Below are positions 17,403-26,525 of a stretch of 64,000 nt of DNA, piece by piece. Made by a program: the position numbers and the translations under genes. The notes beneath the pieces were generated by a model. It was not told the origin of the DNA and did no database searches. It saw only the letters and a program-made list of their open reading frames with translations. The DNA comes from CAZNNH01 sp964574335 (GTDB taxonomy: Bacteria > Acidobacteriota > Vicinamibacteria > Fen-336). How positions within the stretch are numbered: the stretch's first letter is position 1; every line of letters begins with the position of its first letter. The stretch lies in NCBI GenBank assembly GCA_964574335.1, contig CAZNNH010000009.1:1-64000 (forward strand), read 5' to 3'.

Positions 17403-18781
17403 AGGGGGTAGATCCCGTACCAGTAGATCAGGCCACCCAGCCCCACGGGATCGAATACAGCCGTCTGGCGGATCTCCGAGCCGTCGCCCGTCGGCTTCAC
17501 CTCGAACTCCAGCCAGGCGCGGCCGGGGAGCTTCATCTCGGCGGCCAGCCGCAGCCGCCGGTCCGGCTCGCAGGCCTCCACGCGCCAGAAGTCGAGGGCG
17601 TCCCCCACCTGTAGCTGCTCGGGATCTCGGCGGCCGCGCCGCATCCCCACGCCGCCGACGAGCAGATCCATGAAGCCGCGCAGCCGCCACAGCCAGTTGG
17701 CGTAGTACCAGCCTCTATGTCCGCCCAGCCGGCGGATTGGCGCGAAGGCCGCCGCGGGACTCGCCGAAACGGTGGTCGTCCGGGAATCGACCAGTCGGGA
17801 ACCAAACTTGACCCCGCCCCAGCTCTGGGGGTGACCCGCCGAGGAGATGGCATCTGACCACCGCGTCACGGCGTAGCGCTGGTCTTCGTTGCTGATGGCG
17901 CGGGCGATGGCTTGGCTCAGGCCCATGGGACGCACGGCGAAGGCGTCCCGAGCCTCGTCGTTGGACACCACAGTCGGATTGCGGACGCCCTCGATGAGCT
18001 TTCGGCCCACTCGGGCATAGACGGGGGTGGTCAGGCCCAGCCAGAGTGAGGAGAGCCAGGGGGTGAGCACCGGCACCGGCAACAGGAGCCGGCGAAGACC
18101 CCGCTGCCGGGCGTACTCCGTCATGATCTCCGCGTAGGAGACCGGGTCGGCACCGCCGATCTCGAACACTCTCGAGCCCTCGTCCGGCAGGTCGAGAGAC
18201 GCCACCAGGTACGCGATCACGTCCTCGATGGCGATCGGCTGTGCGCTGACGTGCACCCAACGCGGACAGATCATGACCGGCAGCCTCTCGACCAGGGCAC
18301 GGATCAGCTCGAAGGACAAGCTCCCCGAGCCGAGGACGATCGAGGCGCGCAGCTCGACCACGGGGACACCGCAGGCGCGCAGCGCCTGGCCGGTTTCCTG
18401 ACGGCTGCGCAGATGGGGGGAGAGGCTCCCCGTCGTCTGTCCCAGGCCACCGAGATAGATGATGCGTCGAACGCCGGCCCGGGAGGCCGCGGAGCCGAAG
18501 CTCTCGGCGGCCCGACGATCGAGATCCGCGAAGTCCCCGGTGGAGCCCATGGAGTGGACCAGGTAGTAGGCCACGTCGACGGCGGCCAGGGCTGGCTCGA
18601 GGGATTGTGGCTCCAGGCAATCGCCGCGCACCACCTCCGTCTGCGGACCGACTCTCCGCTCGAGATACTCAGGGCGCCGGGCCAGGCAGCGCAGGGGGTA
18701 GCCCGCCTCCTCCAGTACCGGAAGCAGCCGTCCTCCCACATAGCCGGTGACGCCCGTGAGCAGGACCCGGGGCCGGATCAT
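17345..18781 (-). CDS. SDR-family NAD(P)-binding protein with C-terminal DUF2867
   Basis: 478 residues. The N-terminal half is an atypical SDR Rossmann fold: VLLTGVTGYVGGRLLPVL carries the GxxGxxG dinucleotide motif, followed by LVHSMGS and IIYLGGL strands. The C-terminal 150 residues (FGSRLVDSRTTTV...GWYYANWLWRLRGFMDLLVGG...LGGLIYWYGIYPLHRRIFAGM) match DUF2867. This two-part architecture is common in YbjT-like oxidoreductases, whose substrate is unknown. ATG 18781 is chosen for GAGGTGAGGGG directly upstream; another ATG lies at 18808. The 3' end overlaps the convergent BON-protein gene by 58 bp. Confidence 0.88.
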   Translation of the reverse strand: MIRPRVLLTGVTGYVGGRLLPVLEEAGYPLRCLARRPEYLERRVGPQTEVVRGDCLEPQSLEPALAAVDVAYYLVHSMGSTGDFADLDRRAAESFGSAASRAGVRRIIYLGGLGQTTGSLSPHLRSRQETGQALRACGVPVVELRASIVLGSGSLSFELIRALVERLPVMICPRWVHVSAQPIAIEDVIAYLVASLDLPDEGSRVFEIGGADPVSYAEIMTEYARQRGLRRLLLPVPVLTPWLSSLWLGLTTPVYARVGRKLIEGVRNPTVVSNDEARDAFAVRPMGLSQAIARAISNEDQRYAVTRWSDAISSAGHPQSWGGVKFGSRLVDSRTTTVSASPAAAFAPIRRLGGHRGWYYANWLWRLRGFMDLLVGGVGMRRGRRDPEQLQVGDALDFWRVEACEPDRRLRLAAEMKLPGRAWLEFEVKPTGDGSEIRQTAVFDPVGLGGLIYWYGIYPLHRRIFAGMLRAVAERAES

Positions 18782-19054
18782 CCCCTCACCTCGTGGGTGG
18801 TGTGACATCCGAGATGTCGCGCTTGCTGGTTCAGCATCCTCGCTCCGGTGGTCCAGCCCCTCCGAGGCGGCCAGGCTGAGGGGGCTTCATGCCCACAGCG
18901 TATCTGACCGCAACGGGAATCTCATTCGATTTCGACGGGGCCAAGGGGCCTCCCGCCCCATGGCTCGCCGCGAACACAGCCGCTGGCCAGATTGTGACCC
19001 TGCACCGCGTGGCTCCGTCCGGACCGTACGGTTCCGGACACCCGCTCGGGCAGG

Positions 19055-19060
19055 TAAGAT
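19055..19060 (+). promoter_or_regulatory. -10-like box TAAGAT, 10 nt before the psd start
   Basis: TAAGAT lies 10 nt upstream of the ATG at 19071, which would put initiation within a few nt of the start codon. No clear -35 was seen. Confidence 0.35.
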
Positions 19061-19070
19061 TCCCGGAGAC

Positions 19071-20015
19071 ATGAGCGGCACACCGGCGGCTCCGGGGCAC
19101 GGCTCGGCATCTCGGGGCCTCGACACCCCGATCCTCTTCTACAACCGGCATACCGGTCGGATCGAGGAGGAGGAGGTCTACGGGGGCCACGGCGTCTGGC
19201 TCGCCTATGCCTCGCCGATCGGCCCGCTGGTGAGGGTCGTCACGGCGCGAACCGCCTGGTTCTCCCGTCTGGTCGGCTTCTGGATGAGCCGGCCGTCGAG
19301 CCGGCGACGGGTGCGACCCTTCATCGAGCGCTTTGGCATCGATCCGGGCGAGCTCGAGAAGAGCGCCGAGGAGTTCGTCAGTTTCAACGACTTCTTCACG
19401 AGGCGCCTGCGCCCGGAAGCGCGTCCGATCGACCCGGACCCGGACAGCGTCGTCTTCCCTGCCGACGGGCGCCACCTGGGCTTCCAGGACCTATCGAAGG
19501 TCGACGCGGTGTTCGTCAAGGGCCAGCGCTTCCGGCTGGACGTTCTGCTCCGCGATGGGACGCTGTCAGAGCGCTACCGGGACGGGACAGCCGTCCTCTC
19601 GCGCCTGTGTCCCGTGGACTACCACCGCTTCCATTTCCCGGTGGCGGGCACGCCGGGCGCGGCCCACCCGCTCGCGGGCCGGCTCGACTCGGTGAACCCG
19701 ATCGCCCTGCGCCGCCGCCTCCGCGTGCTCTTCGAGAACCGCCGCCTGCTGACCATCCAGGCCACCGAGAGCTTCGGGACGGTGACGATGGTCGAGGTGG
19801 GCGCGACCTGCGTCGGCAGCATCGTCGAGACCTACGTCGCCGGAGCCCATGTGGAGAAGGGGGCGGAGAAGGGGTACTTCCAGTTCGGCGGCTCCGCCAT
19901 CGTGACGTTGTTCGAGCGAGGTCGGGTCCGCCTGGCGGCGGATCTCCTGGAGCAGTCGGCCGAGCGACGGGAGCTCTACGCGCACGTCGGCGAGCCTCTG
20001 GGATCGGGGCGTTGA
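19071..20015 (+). CDS. psd: phosphatidylserine decarboxylase
   Basis: Makes phosphatidylethanolamine from phosphatidylserine using a self-generated pyruvoyl group. 314 residues. Family marks: FNDFFTRRLRPEARPI, VFPADGR (Asp of the processing triad), CPVDYHRFHFPVAG (His) and the autocleavage segment FQFGGSAIVTLFERG, with Gly-Gly before Ser275, the future pyruvoyl residue. The usual motif is LGST or GGSS/T; here it is GGSA, which keeps the required Ser. ATG 19071 fits the family N-terminus. Divergent from the SDR gene. Confidence 0.93.
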   Translation: MSGTPAAPGHGSASRGLDTPILFYNRHTGRIEEEEVYGGHGVWLAYASPIGPLVRVVTARTAWFSRLVGFWMSRPSSRRRVRPFIERFGIDPGELEKSAEEFVSFNDFFTRRLRPEARPIDPDPDSVVFPADGRHLGFQDLSKVDAVFVKGQRFRLDVLLRDGTLSERYRDGTAVLSRLCPVDYHRFHFPVAGTPGAAHPLAGRLDSVNPIALRRRLRVLFENRRLLTIQATESFGTVTMVEVGATCVGSIVETYVAGAHVEKGAEKGYFQFGGSAIVTLFERGRVRLAADLLEQSAERRELYAHVGEPLGSGR

Positions 20016-20089
20016 CCCCGGCGGCGCGACCGGTTGCCGACCAGGGCCGCCCGAGAAGCGACGGGTGGTTCCCGCGCCCGCTCGACTGG

Positions 20090-20095
20090 TAGGAT
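20090..20095 (+). promoter_or_regulatory. -10-like box TAGGAT, 6 nt before the ackA start
   Basis: TAGGAT ends 6 nt before the ATG at 20102, so transcription would begin at or next to the start codon. No Shine-Dalgarno fits in the gap. Confidence 0.4.
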
Positions 20096-20101
20096 GGGTG
20101 C

Positions 20102-21349
20102 ATGATTATCCTCGTCCTCAACAGCGGAAGCTCCTCCCTCAAGTTCCAGGTCATCGATACCGACCTCGAAGCCATCGAGAAGAACGCCGACGAGACCCTC
20201 GCCGAAGGAGTCATCGAGCGGATCGGCTCCGAGGCCCTCATCACCCTGCGGGCCGAGGGCAAGCCCTCGGCCCGCAGCACCGCGCCGCTCCGCGACCACC
20301 GGGCGGCCCTGGACAAGGTGCTGCGGTGGCTGGTGTCCCCCGACTCCGCCGTCCCCGGCGTGGCCTCCATCGGCGACATCGCCGCGGTGGGCCATCGGGT
20401 GGTCCACGGCGGCGAGAAGTTCACCAAGTCGGTGGCCATCGACGACGCGGTGGTGGACCAGATCGAGGACTGCATCGAGCTGGCGCCCCTCCACAACCCC
20501 GCCAACCTCAAGGGGATCTACGCCGCCCGTGAGATCCTCGGCCAGGGGGTGCCCCAGGTCGCGGTCTTCGACACCTCGTTCCACTCCACCATGCCGGACA
20601 CCTCGTACCTCTACGCTATTCCCTACCAGTTGTACGTCCGGCACAAGGTCCGGCGCTACGGCTTTCATGGGACCTCGCACCGCTACGTGGCGTACCGCTA
20701 CCGAATCCTCACCGGGAAGTCCTACGAAGACACCCACATCATCACCGTCCACCTCGGCAACGGCTGCTCGGCCTGCGCGATCCAGAAGGGCAACTCCATC
20801 AACACCTCGATGGGCCTCACCCCCCTCGAAGGCCTGGTGATGGGCACCCGCGGGGGCAATATCGACCCCTCGATCCTGGAGTTCCTCCACCACAAAGAGG
20901 GGCTCACGCTGGATCAGCTCGACACCCTCCTCAACAAGCAGTCCGGTCTCCTCGGCATCTCCGGGCTCACCAACGACATGCGGGACCTGCTGGAGGAGGA
21001 ACGGCTCCACCAGGACCGGCGTGCCCGGCTCGCCATCGACATCTTCTGCGAGAGGGTGAAGTTCTACCTTGGGGCGTACATGGCGCAGATGAACGGGGCC
21101 GACGCCGTGGTCTTCACCGGCGGCATCGGCGAGAACTCCCCCGAGGTCCGTGAGCGGATCTGCAGGGACCTGGACGTCCTCGGGATCGCCCTCGACAAGA
21201 AGAAGAACAAGGCCACGGTGGGCCGCAAGGAGGGCGACATCTCCGCCGAGAAGGCGAAGGTGCGGGCCTGGATCATCCCCACCAACGAAGAGCTCCTCAT
21301 CGCCCGCGACACCGTGCGCTGCATCAAGGACGCCCCGCGCCGCTGGTAG
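20102..21349 (+). CDS. ackA: acetate kinase
   Basis: Interconverts acetate + ATP and acetyl phosphate + ADP in overflow/fermentative metabolism; cytosolic ASKHA-fold enzyme. 415 residues, slightly above the usual 400. Signatures: LVLNSGSSSLKFQ at the N-terminus, GHRVVHGG, FDTSFHSTMPDTSYLYAIPY, YGFHGTSHRYV with the catalytic His, VHLGNGCSACAI, NTSMGLTPLEGLVMGTRGG and VFTGGIGENSP. No phosphotransacetylase gene lies beside it. The start codon follows a TAGGAT box by 6 nt and has no Shine-Dalgarno. Confidence 0.97.
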   Translation: MIILVLNSGSSSLKFQVIDTDLEAIEKNADETLAEGVIERIGSEALITLRAEGKPSARSTAPLRDHRAALDKVLRWLVSPDSAVPGVASIGDIAAVGHRVVHGGEKFTKSVAIDDAVVDQIEDCIELAPLHNPANLKGIYAAREILGQGVPQVAVFDTSFHSTMPDTSYLYAIPYQLYVRHKVRRYGFHGTSHRYVAYRYRILTGKSYEDTHIITVHLGNGCSACAIQKGNSINTSMGLTPLEGLVMGTRGGNIDPSILEFLHHKEGLTLDQLDTLLNKQSGLLGISGLTNDMRDLLEEERLHQDRRARLAIDIFCERVKFYLGAYMAQMNGADAVVFTGGIGENSPEVRERICRDLDVLGIALDKKKNKATVGRKEGDISAEKAKVRAWIIPTNEELLIARDTVRCIKDAPRRW

Positions 21350-21449
21350 CCCGCGGCTGCCCGTTCGGCTGGCTCCGGGACGGGGAGGTCGAGGAGGCAT
21401 ATGCTCGCCCCCGGGCAGAAGGGGCTGGTCATCGGCGGTGGGAGCAGAG

Positions 21450-22334
21450 ATGTCCCGTGACGGAAGGGCACCGGTCATCGGGCTGGCCCTCGTGAGCCTC
21501 GTCCTCGTTGCAGCGAGCTCGCTCGGCGGGATCCTGCTGGATGACGGCGGCGATCCCTTCCGGGTCACGTTCTGTTGGGGACAGGATGTCGAGGTATACG
21601 GCGGTCACGGGCTGTATCGCCTCGACAGCATGGCCAAGGCCGTCGCCTTCCGCGGGTTCGACTGGGCGGGCCTGCTGATCTGCCTGCCGCTGTCCGTGCT
21701 GGGGATGCTCCTGTTCTCGCGCGGCTGGCTGAGAGGACGGCTGATCCTGGCGGCTGTCTTCACGTACCTCGCCTACAACTACCTGGTCGGGGTGATGGGC
21801 CACGCCTTCAACAGCATGTCCCTGCTCTGGACGGCGCTCTTCTCGACCGGCGTGCTCGGGGTGGCGGTCACGCTTCACCGGCTCGACACCGCGGCCCTCC
21901 CCGAGAAGCTGGCCACGGGCTTTCCCAGGAGGAGCCTCGCCGTCTACATGCTGGGGGTGGCGGTCGCGCTGCTTTCGCAGTACCTGGCTCAGGCCCTCAC
22001 CGTGCACGACACCGGCCGGCTACCGGTGGCGCTGGAGAACGGCACCACGCTCGAGCTGGCCGCCCTCGAGCTGGGTCTGATGGCGCCGCTGCACGTCGTC
22101 GGAGGAGTGCTGCTGTGGCGGCGCCGGGCCTGGGGCTACGTGATGTCCATCATCCTCGTGTTCGCCGCGGCGATGACGCTCCTGCCGCTGACGGTTGGGC
22201 AGGTGTTGCAGCACGTGTCGTTCGGCGCCGACAACGTCTGGGGCATCGCGCAGGTGAGCCTGCTCACGCTGGTCGCGTGCGCGCTGTCGTTCCTAGCCTG
22301 CCAGCGGGCCGAGACCTTGCCGCCAGGGGGGTGA
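21450..22334 (+). CDS. polytopic membrane protein of unknown function
   Basis: 294 residues with about eight hydrophobic segments (for example VIGLALVSLVLVAASSLGGI, AGLLICLPLSVLGMLLF, LAVYMLGVAVALLSQYLA and a final VSLLTLVACALSFLA). After TM1 an extracytoplasmic loop contains GQDVEVYGGHGLYRLDS. No transporter motif was recognised. ATG 21450 follows GGGAGCAGAG. Possibly transcribed with the genes downstream, but a 143-bp gap follows. Confidence 0.7.
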   Translation: MSRDGRAPVIGLALVSLVLVAASSLGGILLDDGGDPFRVTFCWGQDVEVYGGHGLYRLDSMAKAVAFRGFDWAGLLICLPLSVLGMLLFSRGWLRGRLILAAVFTYLAYNYLVGVMGHAFNSMSLLWTALFSTGVLGVAVTLHRLDTAALPEKLATGFPRRSLAVYMLGVAVALLSQYLAQALTVHDTGRLPVALENGTTLELAALELGLMAPLHVVGGVLLWRRRAWGYVMSIILVFAAAMTLLPLTVGQVLQHVSFGADNVWGIAQVSLLTLVACALSFLACQRAETLPPGG

Positions 22335-22477
22335 GGGTGAGGTCTGGAGTGGCCGGCGCGCATCGAGCGCCGTCGCAACGCGGCGAGGCCTTCCAGCCGG
22401 TCGTGTCGAGCCGAAGCTGCTGACCGTGAGATGATGCTCCTGCCGTCCAGTGCCCCCGACCACCCGGAGATGTCGCC

Positions 22478-22762
22478 ATGAACGCCGCGACCTCGGTCCC
22501 GTCCACGGAGCTGGCGGTCCGCTTCGCTCTCACCTTCCTGCTCGCCTTCGCCTTTGGCTACGCGCGCCAGCGCGGCCACAAGCCGATCGGGTTCGGCACC
22601 TTCAACTTCGTCGCCACCTGGCGCCGGCTCGAGTACCGCCTCGACCGGGAGACGGGCAACGTCGTCGGAGTCTTCGCGCTCCAGGGAAGCGGGGAGCGGC
22701 TGGAGGCGATGCTGGCGCGGCTGGGCCGGCTCGACGGGTTGTCCGCGCTCGATCTGGTCTGA
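22478..22762 (+). pseudogene. MgtC/SapB-like protein reduced to its two ends
   Basis: 94 residues. The first 45 (VRFALTFLLAFAFGYARQ, then HKPIGFGTFNFVAT) look like TM1 and the following loop of MgtC/SapB-family proteins, where RxKPxGxxT precedes several more helices. Here the next residues are already WRRLEYRLDRETGNVVGVF...LARLGRLDGLSALDLV, similar to a C-terminal cytosolic ligand-binding-like domain. TM2-TM5 appear to be missing, and the frame is kept. It could be a genuine short protein, but family resemblance favours an internal deletion. ATG 22478 is preceded by GGAGATG. Confidence 0.5.
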
Positions 22763-22821
22763 GGCAGAACCCGAGGGCGGTCCATCGGGGCCATGCCGCG
22801 CTATCGGTTGGAGGTCATCAC

Positions 22822-23508
22822 ATGCCCCACGGGGAACGGCACCGAACCCAACGGATCGCCTGGCTTCGCGCTGCCGTTCTGGGCGCCAACGACGGCATCG
22901 TGTCAACGGCGAGCTTGCTGGTGGGCGTCGCCGCGGCGAGCGCGGCGCACGGCGAGGTGCTGGTGGCCGGGCTGGCCGGCCTGGTCGCGGGATCCATGTC
23001 GATGGCCGCTGGAGAGTACGTCTCGGTCAGCTCCCAGGCCGATACCGAGCGGGCGGATCTGGAGCGTGAGCGCCGGGAGCTAGCCGCCGACGGCCGGGCC
23101 GAGCACGCGGAGCTGGCTGCCATCTACGCGGCGCGCGGACTCGAGCCAGCGCTTGCCAGGCAAGTAGCAGAGCAGCTCATGGCGCACGACGCCCTCGGCG
23201 CACACGCCCGCGATGAGCTGGGCCTGTCCGACGTCACGGCGGCGCGTCCGCTGCAGGCGGCCCTCGCGTCCGCCGCGAGCTTCGCCCTCGGCGCTCTGCT
23301 GCCCCTTCTCGCCGCGGTCGCGGCCCCGCCCCGGCTGATGGTCCCGGTGGTCTCGGTCGGGTCCCTGGCCTGCCTGTCCCTGCTCGGGGGCCTGGCGGCG
23401 CAGGCCGGCGGCGCGCCGAGGGCCGCTGGCGCGCTGCGGGTCGCTATCTGGAGCGCCCTCGCGATGGGCGTCACGGCGCTGGTGGGGACGCTGGTCGGGC
23501 CGACCTGA
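22822..23508 (+). CDS. VIT1/CCC1-family metal transporter
   Basis: 228-residue inner-membrane protein of the VIT family (iron/manganese export or storage transporters). The hallmark N-terminus is clear: RAAVLGANDGIVSTASLLVGVAAA, then GLVAGSMSMAAGEYVSVSSQAD. A charged cytosolic segment follows (ERADLERERRELA...LAAIYAARGLEPALARQVAEQLM), and three further TM helices end the protein. ATG 22822 is placed by an ideal GGAGGT six nt upstream. It lies 59 bp after the MgtC-like remnant, also a membrane/metal family. Confidence 0.92.
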   Translation: MPHGERHRTQRIAWLRAAVLGANDGIVSTASLLVGVAAASAAHGEVLVAGLAGLVAGSMSMAAGEYVSVSSQADTERADLERERRELAADGRAEHAELAAIYAARGLEPALARQVAEQLMAHDALGAHARDELGLSDVTAARPLQAALASAASFALGALLPLLAAVAAPPRLMVPVVSVGSLACLSLLGGLAAQAGGAPRAAGALRVAIWSALAMGVTALVGTLVGPT

Positions 23509-23598
23509 TCTGAGCCGCCGACCGGCTTGGCTCTCCCAGTGCCGCACGTCGCGAAGGATCGATCAGTGCGGCCGTCCGTGCCTCGCCGGAGCCCCCGT

Positions 23599-24153
23599 CT
23601 ACAGCGGGTAGACGCTCACGCGGGCCGCGGCGGGCTCCACCAGGGACCGGGCCTCCGCGATCGCCGGCGACGAACCGGAGCTGATCAGCAGGAACTCGTC
23701 GTTGCGTACGGCGCTCTCGAGCTCGAGCATGTCCTCCGCGGCGACGCCGTTGGCCACGAGGGCCGCCCCCAAGGGGCTGAGACCGTGGACCATCTCGCCC
23801 GTCTTCAGCGTCCCCACCAGCCAGCCCACCACTGGACCCGCCATCAGCAGCGGACCGACGCCGGGGATGAAGAAGAAGCCCTTGCCGGTGAGGGCCGCCC
23901 ACACGCCGCTCCAGAAGGCGCCGAAGCTGCCCCAGGCCTCGAAGCGGCGGCCGGCGGAGTAGTAGCCGTAGACGTTCTCCTCGGTGTGGGAGTCCGCGCC
24001 CACCACGGACACCTGCCGAAGATCGAGATGCGCGCGCGCCATCCTGTCGAGGGCCTTCTGCACATCGAGGTGACCGCGGTAGACCGCCACCAGGATGCCG
24101 CGAGCCGAACCGTCGCCGGGACTCCGGCGGTCGGGGCTTCGGATTGGCGCCAT
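23599..24153 (-). CDS. general-stress/DUF1269-like membrane-associated protein
   Basis: 184 residues. The N-terminal region (ILVAVYRGHLDVQKALDRM...LDLRQVSVVGADS) resembles the small alpha/beta domain of YflT-like general stress proteins. The middle has two glycine-rich hydrophobic segments (FGAFWSGVWAAL, FIPGVGPLLMAGPVVGWLVGTL) typical of DUF1269/YflT-like proteins. The last third (DEFLLISSGSSPAIAEARSLV) repeats the alpha/beta pattern. ATG 24153 is preceded by GGGGAGGAG; the frame extends to 24207. Function unknown. Confidence 0.7.
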   Translation of the reverse strand: MAPIRSPDRRSPGDGSARGILVAVYRGHLDVQKALDRMARAHLDLRQVSVVGADSHTEENVYGYYSAGRRFEAWGSFGAFWSGVWAALTGKGFFFIPGVGPLLMAGPVVGWLVGTLKTGEMVHGLSPLGAALVANGVAAEDMLELESAVRNDEFLLISSGSSPAIAEARSLVEPAAARVSVYPL

Positions 24154-24318
24154 GGCTCCTCCCCTCGTGGCACCGGGTCGCAGCGCAGGTGCCGGACGCG
24201 CCTCCATCGTACAGCAGAAGCCCTCATCGGAAGAGGCGCCGACAGCGCTTCACCGCGTCCGCGGGCGTTGCCGCCGGGGGACCAAACAACGGAACCGCCA
24301 TTCCCTGCACGGTCCGGC

Positions 24319-25881
24319 TCAGTGCATCGCCGCTGGCCCACGTCCCGTCCGCGGCATCCTCAGCATGAGGAGCAGGGGCAGCAGGCAGGCGAAAAGCAGC
24401 CCCATCAGCCGAAACGCGTCCATGAACGACAGCATGGCCGCCTGACGTTGGACCAGGCCGAAGACGGCGGCCCGGGCTTGCTCGCCGGCGGTCGTGAGAT
24501 CGGACCCGCTGGCCAGGAACCCGGCGCGGAGCTGCTCGAGCAGCGCCCGCGCCTCGGGGTTGTAGACGTCGACGTGCGCACCGAGGATGTTCGTGTGGAC
24601 CTGTTGCTGCCGGGCCAGGACGGTGGTGGCCACCGCGATGCCGAGGCTGCCGCCGATGTTGCGCATCAGGTTGAAGATGCTGGTCGCGTTGCCCATCGAC
24701 TCGCGCGGGATGGGGTCCATGGTGATCGTGGTGAGAGGGACGAAGAGCAGGGCGAGCGAGATGCCCTGCATGAACTGCGGCCAGAAGACGTCCCAGTAGC
24801 CGGCGCTGAGATTCAGCGAGCCGAGCCAGAACAGCGTCAGCGAGCCTCCGATGACCCCCAGGGCGAGGAGCCGGCGGGCGTCGAAACGGCCCAGGGCCAT
24901 GCCCACCAGAGGCATGGCGAGAAAGGAGCCCATGCCCCGCGGGGCGAGCGCGATCCCGGCCTGTAGCGATGGGTAGCCGAGCAGGGTCTGGAGGAAGATG
25001 GGCACCAGCACCATGCTGCCGTAGAGGGCGAAGCCCACCATCGTGATCAGGAAGACGCCCGTCGCGTAGGTGCGAAGGCGGAAGACGCGCAGGTCCACGA
25101 CCGGTTGATCGACTCGCAGCTCGTGCGCGAGGAAGGCGGCCAGGGCGACGGCGGACACCACCGCGAGAGCCGTCATCGGGCGCGAGGCGAACCAGTCGTC
25201 CTCCTGGCCCTTGTCGAGGAAGATCTGCAGCGCGCCGATGCCCAGGGCGAGCAGGCCGATCCCTGTCCAGTCGACGCGCTCCCCGCGCCTCCCGAAGTAG
25301 GCAGGGTCGAAGACGAACGTCTTCATCATCGCCAGCGCCACGATGCCGACCGGCAGGTTGATGTAGAAGACCCAGCGCCAGCTGTAGCTGTCGGTCAGCC
25401 AGCCCCCGAGCACCGGGCCGAAGATGGGCGCCACCACGATGCCGAGGCCCCAGAAGGCCATCGCCTTGCCGCGCTGCTCGGGGGGAAAGGCCTCGAGCAG
25501 GACCGCCTGCGACAGCGGCTGCAGGGCCCCGCCGGCGGTGCCCTGGATCACCCGGAAGATGACGAGAAAGGGGAGGCTCGGCGCGAGCCCACAAAGCAGC
25601 GACGCGAGGGTGAAGCCGCTCACCGAGAGCATCAGCAGCCGCTTGCGTCCGAAGCGGTGCGAGAGCCAGCCGGCCAGCGGCAGGACGATGGCGTTTGCCA
25701 CCAGGTACGACGTGAGCGCCCAGGTGGACTCGTCGATGGTGGCCGAGAGGTCGCCCGCGATGTGCGGGAGCGAGACGTTCACGACCGTCGTGTCCAGCAC
25801 CTCCATGAAGGTGGCGGACATCACCGCCACCGCCACGATCCATGGGTTGATCACCGGGCGAACGACGTCGTCGCCGGTCAC
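24319..25881 (-). CDS. DHA2-family MFS multidrug exporter (EmrB/QacA type)
   Basis: 520-residue, 14-TM proton-driven exporter. TM1 begins NPWIVAVAVMSATFMEVLDTTVVNVSLPHIAGDL, the DHA2 motif (D-T-T-V-V-N-V-A/S-L-P). GWLSHRFGRKRLL is motif A and FRVIQGTAGGALQPLSQA is motif B. GTG 25881 overlaps the kinase stop by 4 bp (GTGA) and gives the normal N-terminus. Third gene of the adaptor-kinase-exporter operon. With the HlyD-type adaptor it would form an EmrAB-like pump across both membranes; no outer-membrane channel is present. Confidence 0.93.
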   Translation of the reverse strand: MTGDDVVRPVINPWIVAVAVMSATFMEVLDTTVVNVSLPHIAGDLSATIDESTWALTSYLVANAIVLPLAGWLSHRFGRKRLLMLSVSGFTLASLLCGLAPSLPFLVIFRVIQGTAGGALQPLSQAVLLEAFPPEQRGKAMAFWGLGIVVAPIFGPVLGGWLTDSYSWRWVFYINLPVGIVALAMMKTFVFDPAYFGRRGERVDWTGIGLLALGIGALQIFLDKGQEDDWFASRPMTALAVVSAVALAAFLAHELRVDQPVVDLRVFRLRTYATGVFLITMVGFALYGSMVLVPIFLQTLLGYPSLQAGIALAPRGMGSFLAMPLVGMALGRFDARRLLALGVIGGSLTLFWLGSLNLSAGYWDVFWPQFMQGISLALLFVPLTTITMDPIPRESMGNATSIFNLMRNIGGSLGIAVATTVLARQQQVHTNILGAHVDVYNPEARALLEQLRAGFLASGSDLTTAGEQARAAVFGLVQRQAAMLSFMDAFRLMGLLFACLLPLLLMLRMPRTGRGPAAMH

Positions 25882-26525
25882 GCTGGACAGGCCGGGCCCA
25901 GCGTACCCGTCTCGAGGGCGGCCAGGATGGCGGACACGGCCGCCTCCTCGCCGAGTGCGGCGTTGATCATCAGGTGGTAGAGGTGGGGATCGAGCCGGTT
26001 CTCGCCGAAGTGGCGACGGATGTAGGCCGTACGTTCGCGGTCGGTCTCCTCGAAGGCCAGCTCGACGTCGGCCCCTGGCCCGAGCCGGGACCGGAGGCGT
26101 TGCAGGCACGCGGCTCGCGGGGCGCAGACGAACACGTGGAAGACGTCGGGCCGGCCGCGCAGCAGGCACTGGCCGCCCCGGCCGACGATGACGCACTCGC
26201 CCGCCGCCGCCGCCGCCTCGACGATCCGTCCTCCGAGGGCGGCCACGCGGTCGGAGTCCACCACGTCGTTCTCATGGACGACCGCGACCGCTTCGAAGCC
26301 GCCGTACCAGAGGGCCCGACCGATACGCCGCACCCACGGGTCGACGCGCTCGTCGAGCCTGGCGGCGACATCGTGGTGGACCCGCGCCTCCTCCGCGATG
26401 CGCTCGACCAGCCCGCGGTCAAGCAGTTGGTAGCCGAGGCGCTCGGCAAGCCGGCCCGCGATCGCCGCCCCCCCGCTGCCGTACTCGCGGGCCACGGTGA
26501 CGACGCGGAAGCGCGAGGTGCTCAT
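25878..26525 (-). CDS. cytidylate-kinase-like protein (Cytidylate_kin2)
   Basis: 215 residues. The N-terminus VVTVAREYGSGGAAIAGRLAERLGYQLLDRGLV is the AAK-fold P-loop of the cytidylate-kinase-like family, in which REYGSGG replaces a classical GxxxxGK loop. The catalytic/lid region includes ETDRERTAYIRRHFGENRLDPHLYHLMIN, also family-typical. Such proteins are often found beside transporters or CBS-domain proteins; their substrate is not established and they should not be equated with Cmk. The start overlaps the adaptor stop (ATGA) and the stop overlaps the exporter start (GTGA), so expression is tightly coupled to the pump. Confidence 0.88.
   Translation of the reverse strand: MSTSRFRVVTVAREYGSGGAAIAGRLAERLGYQLLDRGLVERIAEEARVHHDVAARLDERVDPWVRRIGRALWYGGFEAVAVVHENDVVDSDRVAALGGRIVEAAAAAGECVIVGRGGQCLLRGRPDVFHVFVCAPRAACLQRLRSRLGPGADVELAFEETDRERTAYIRRHFGENRLDPHLYHLMINAALGEEAAVSAILAALETGTLGPACPA

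Noticed and set aside
19976..21568. 530-codon reverse frame over ackA
   Set aside because: Antisense shadow of acetate kinase; no recognisable motif.
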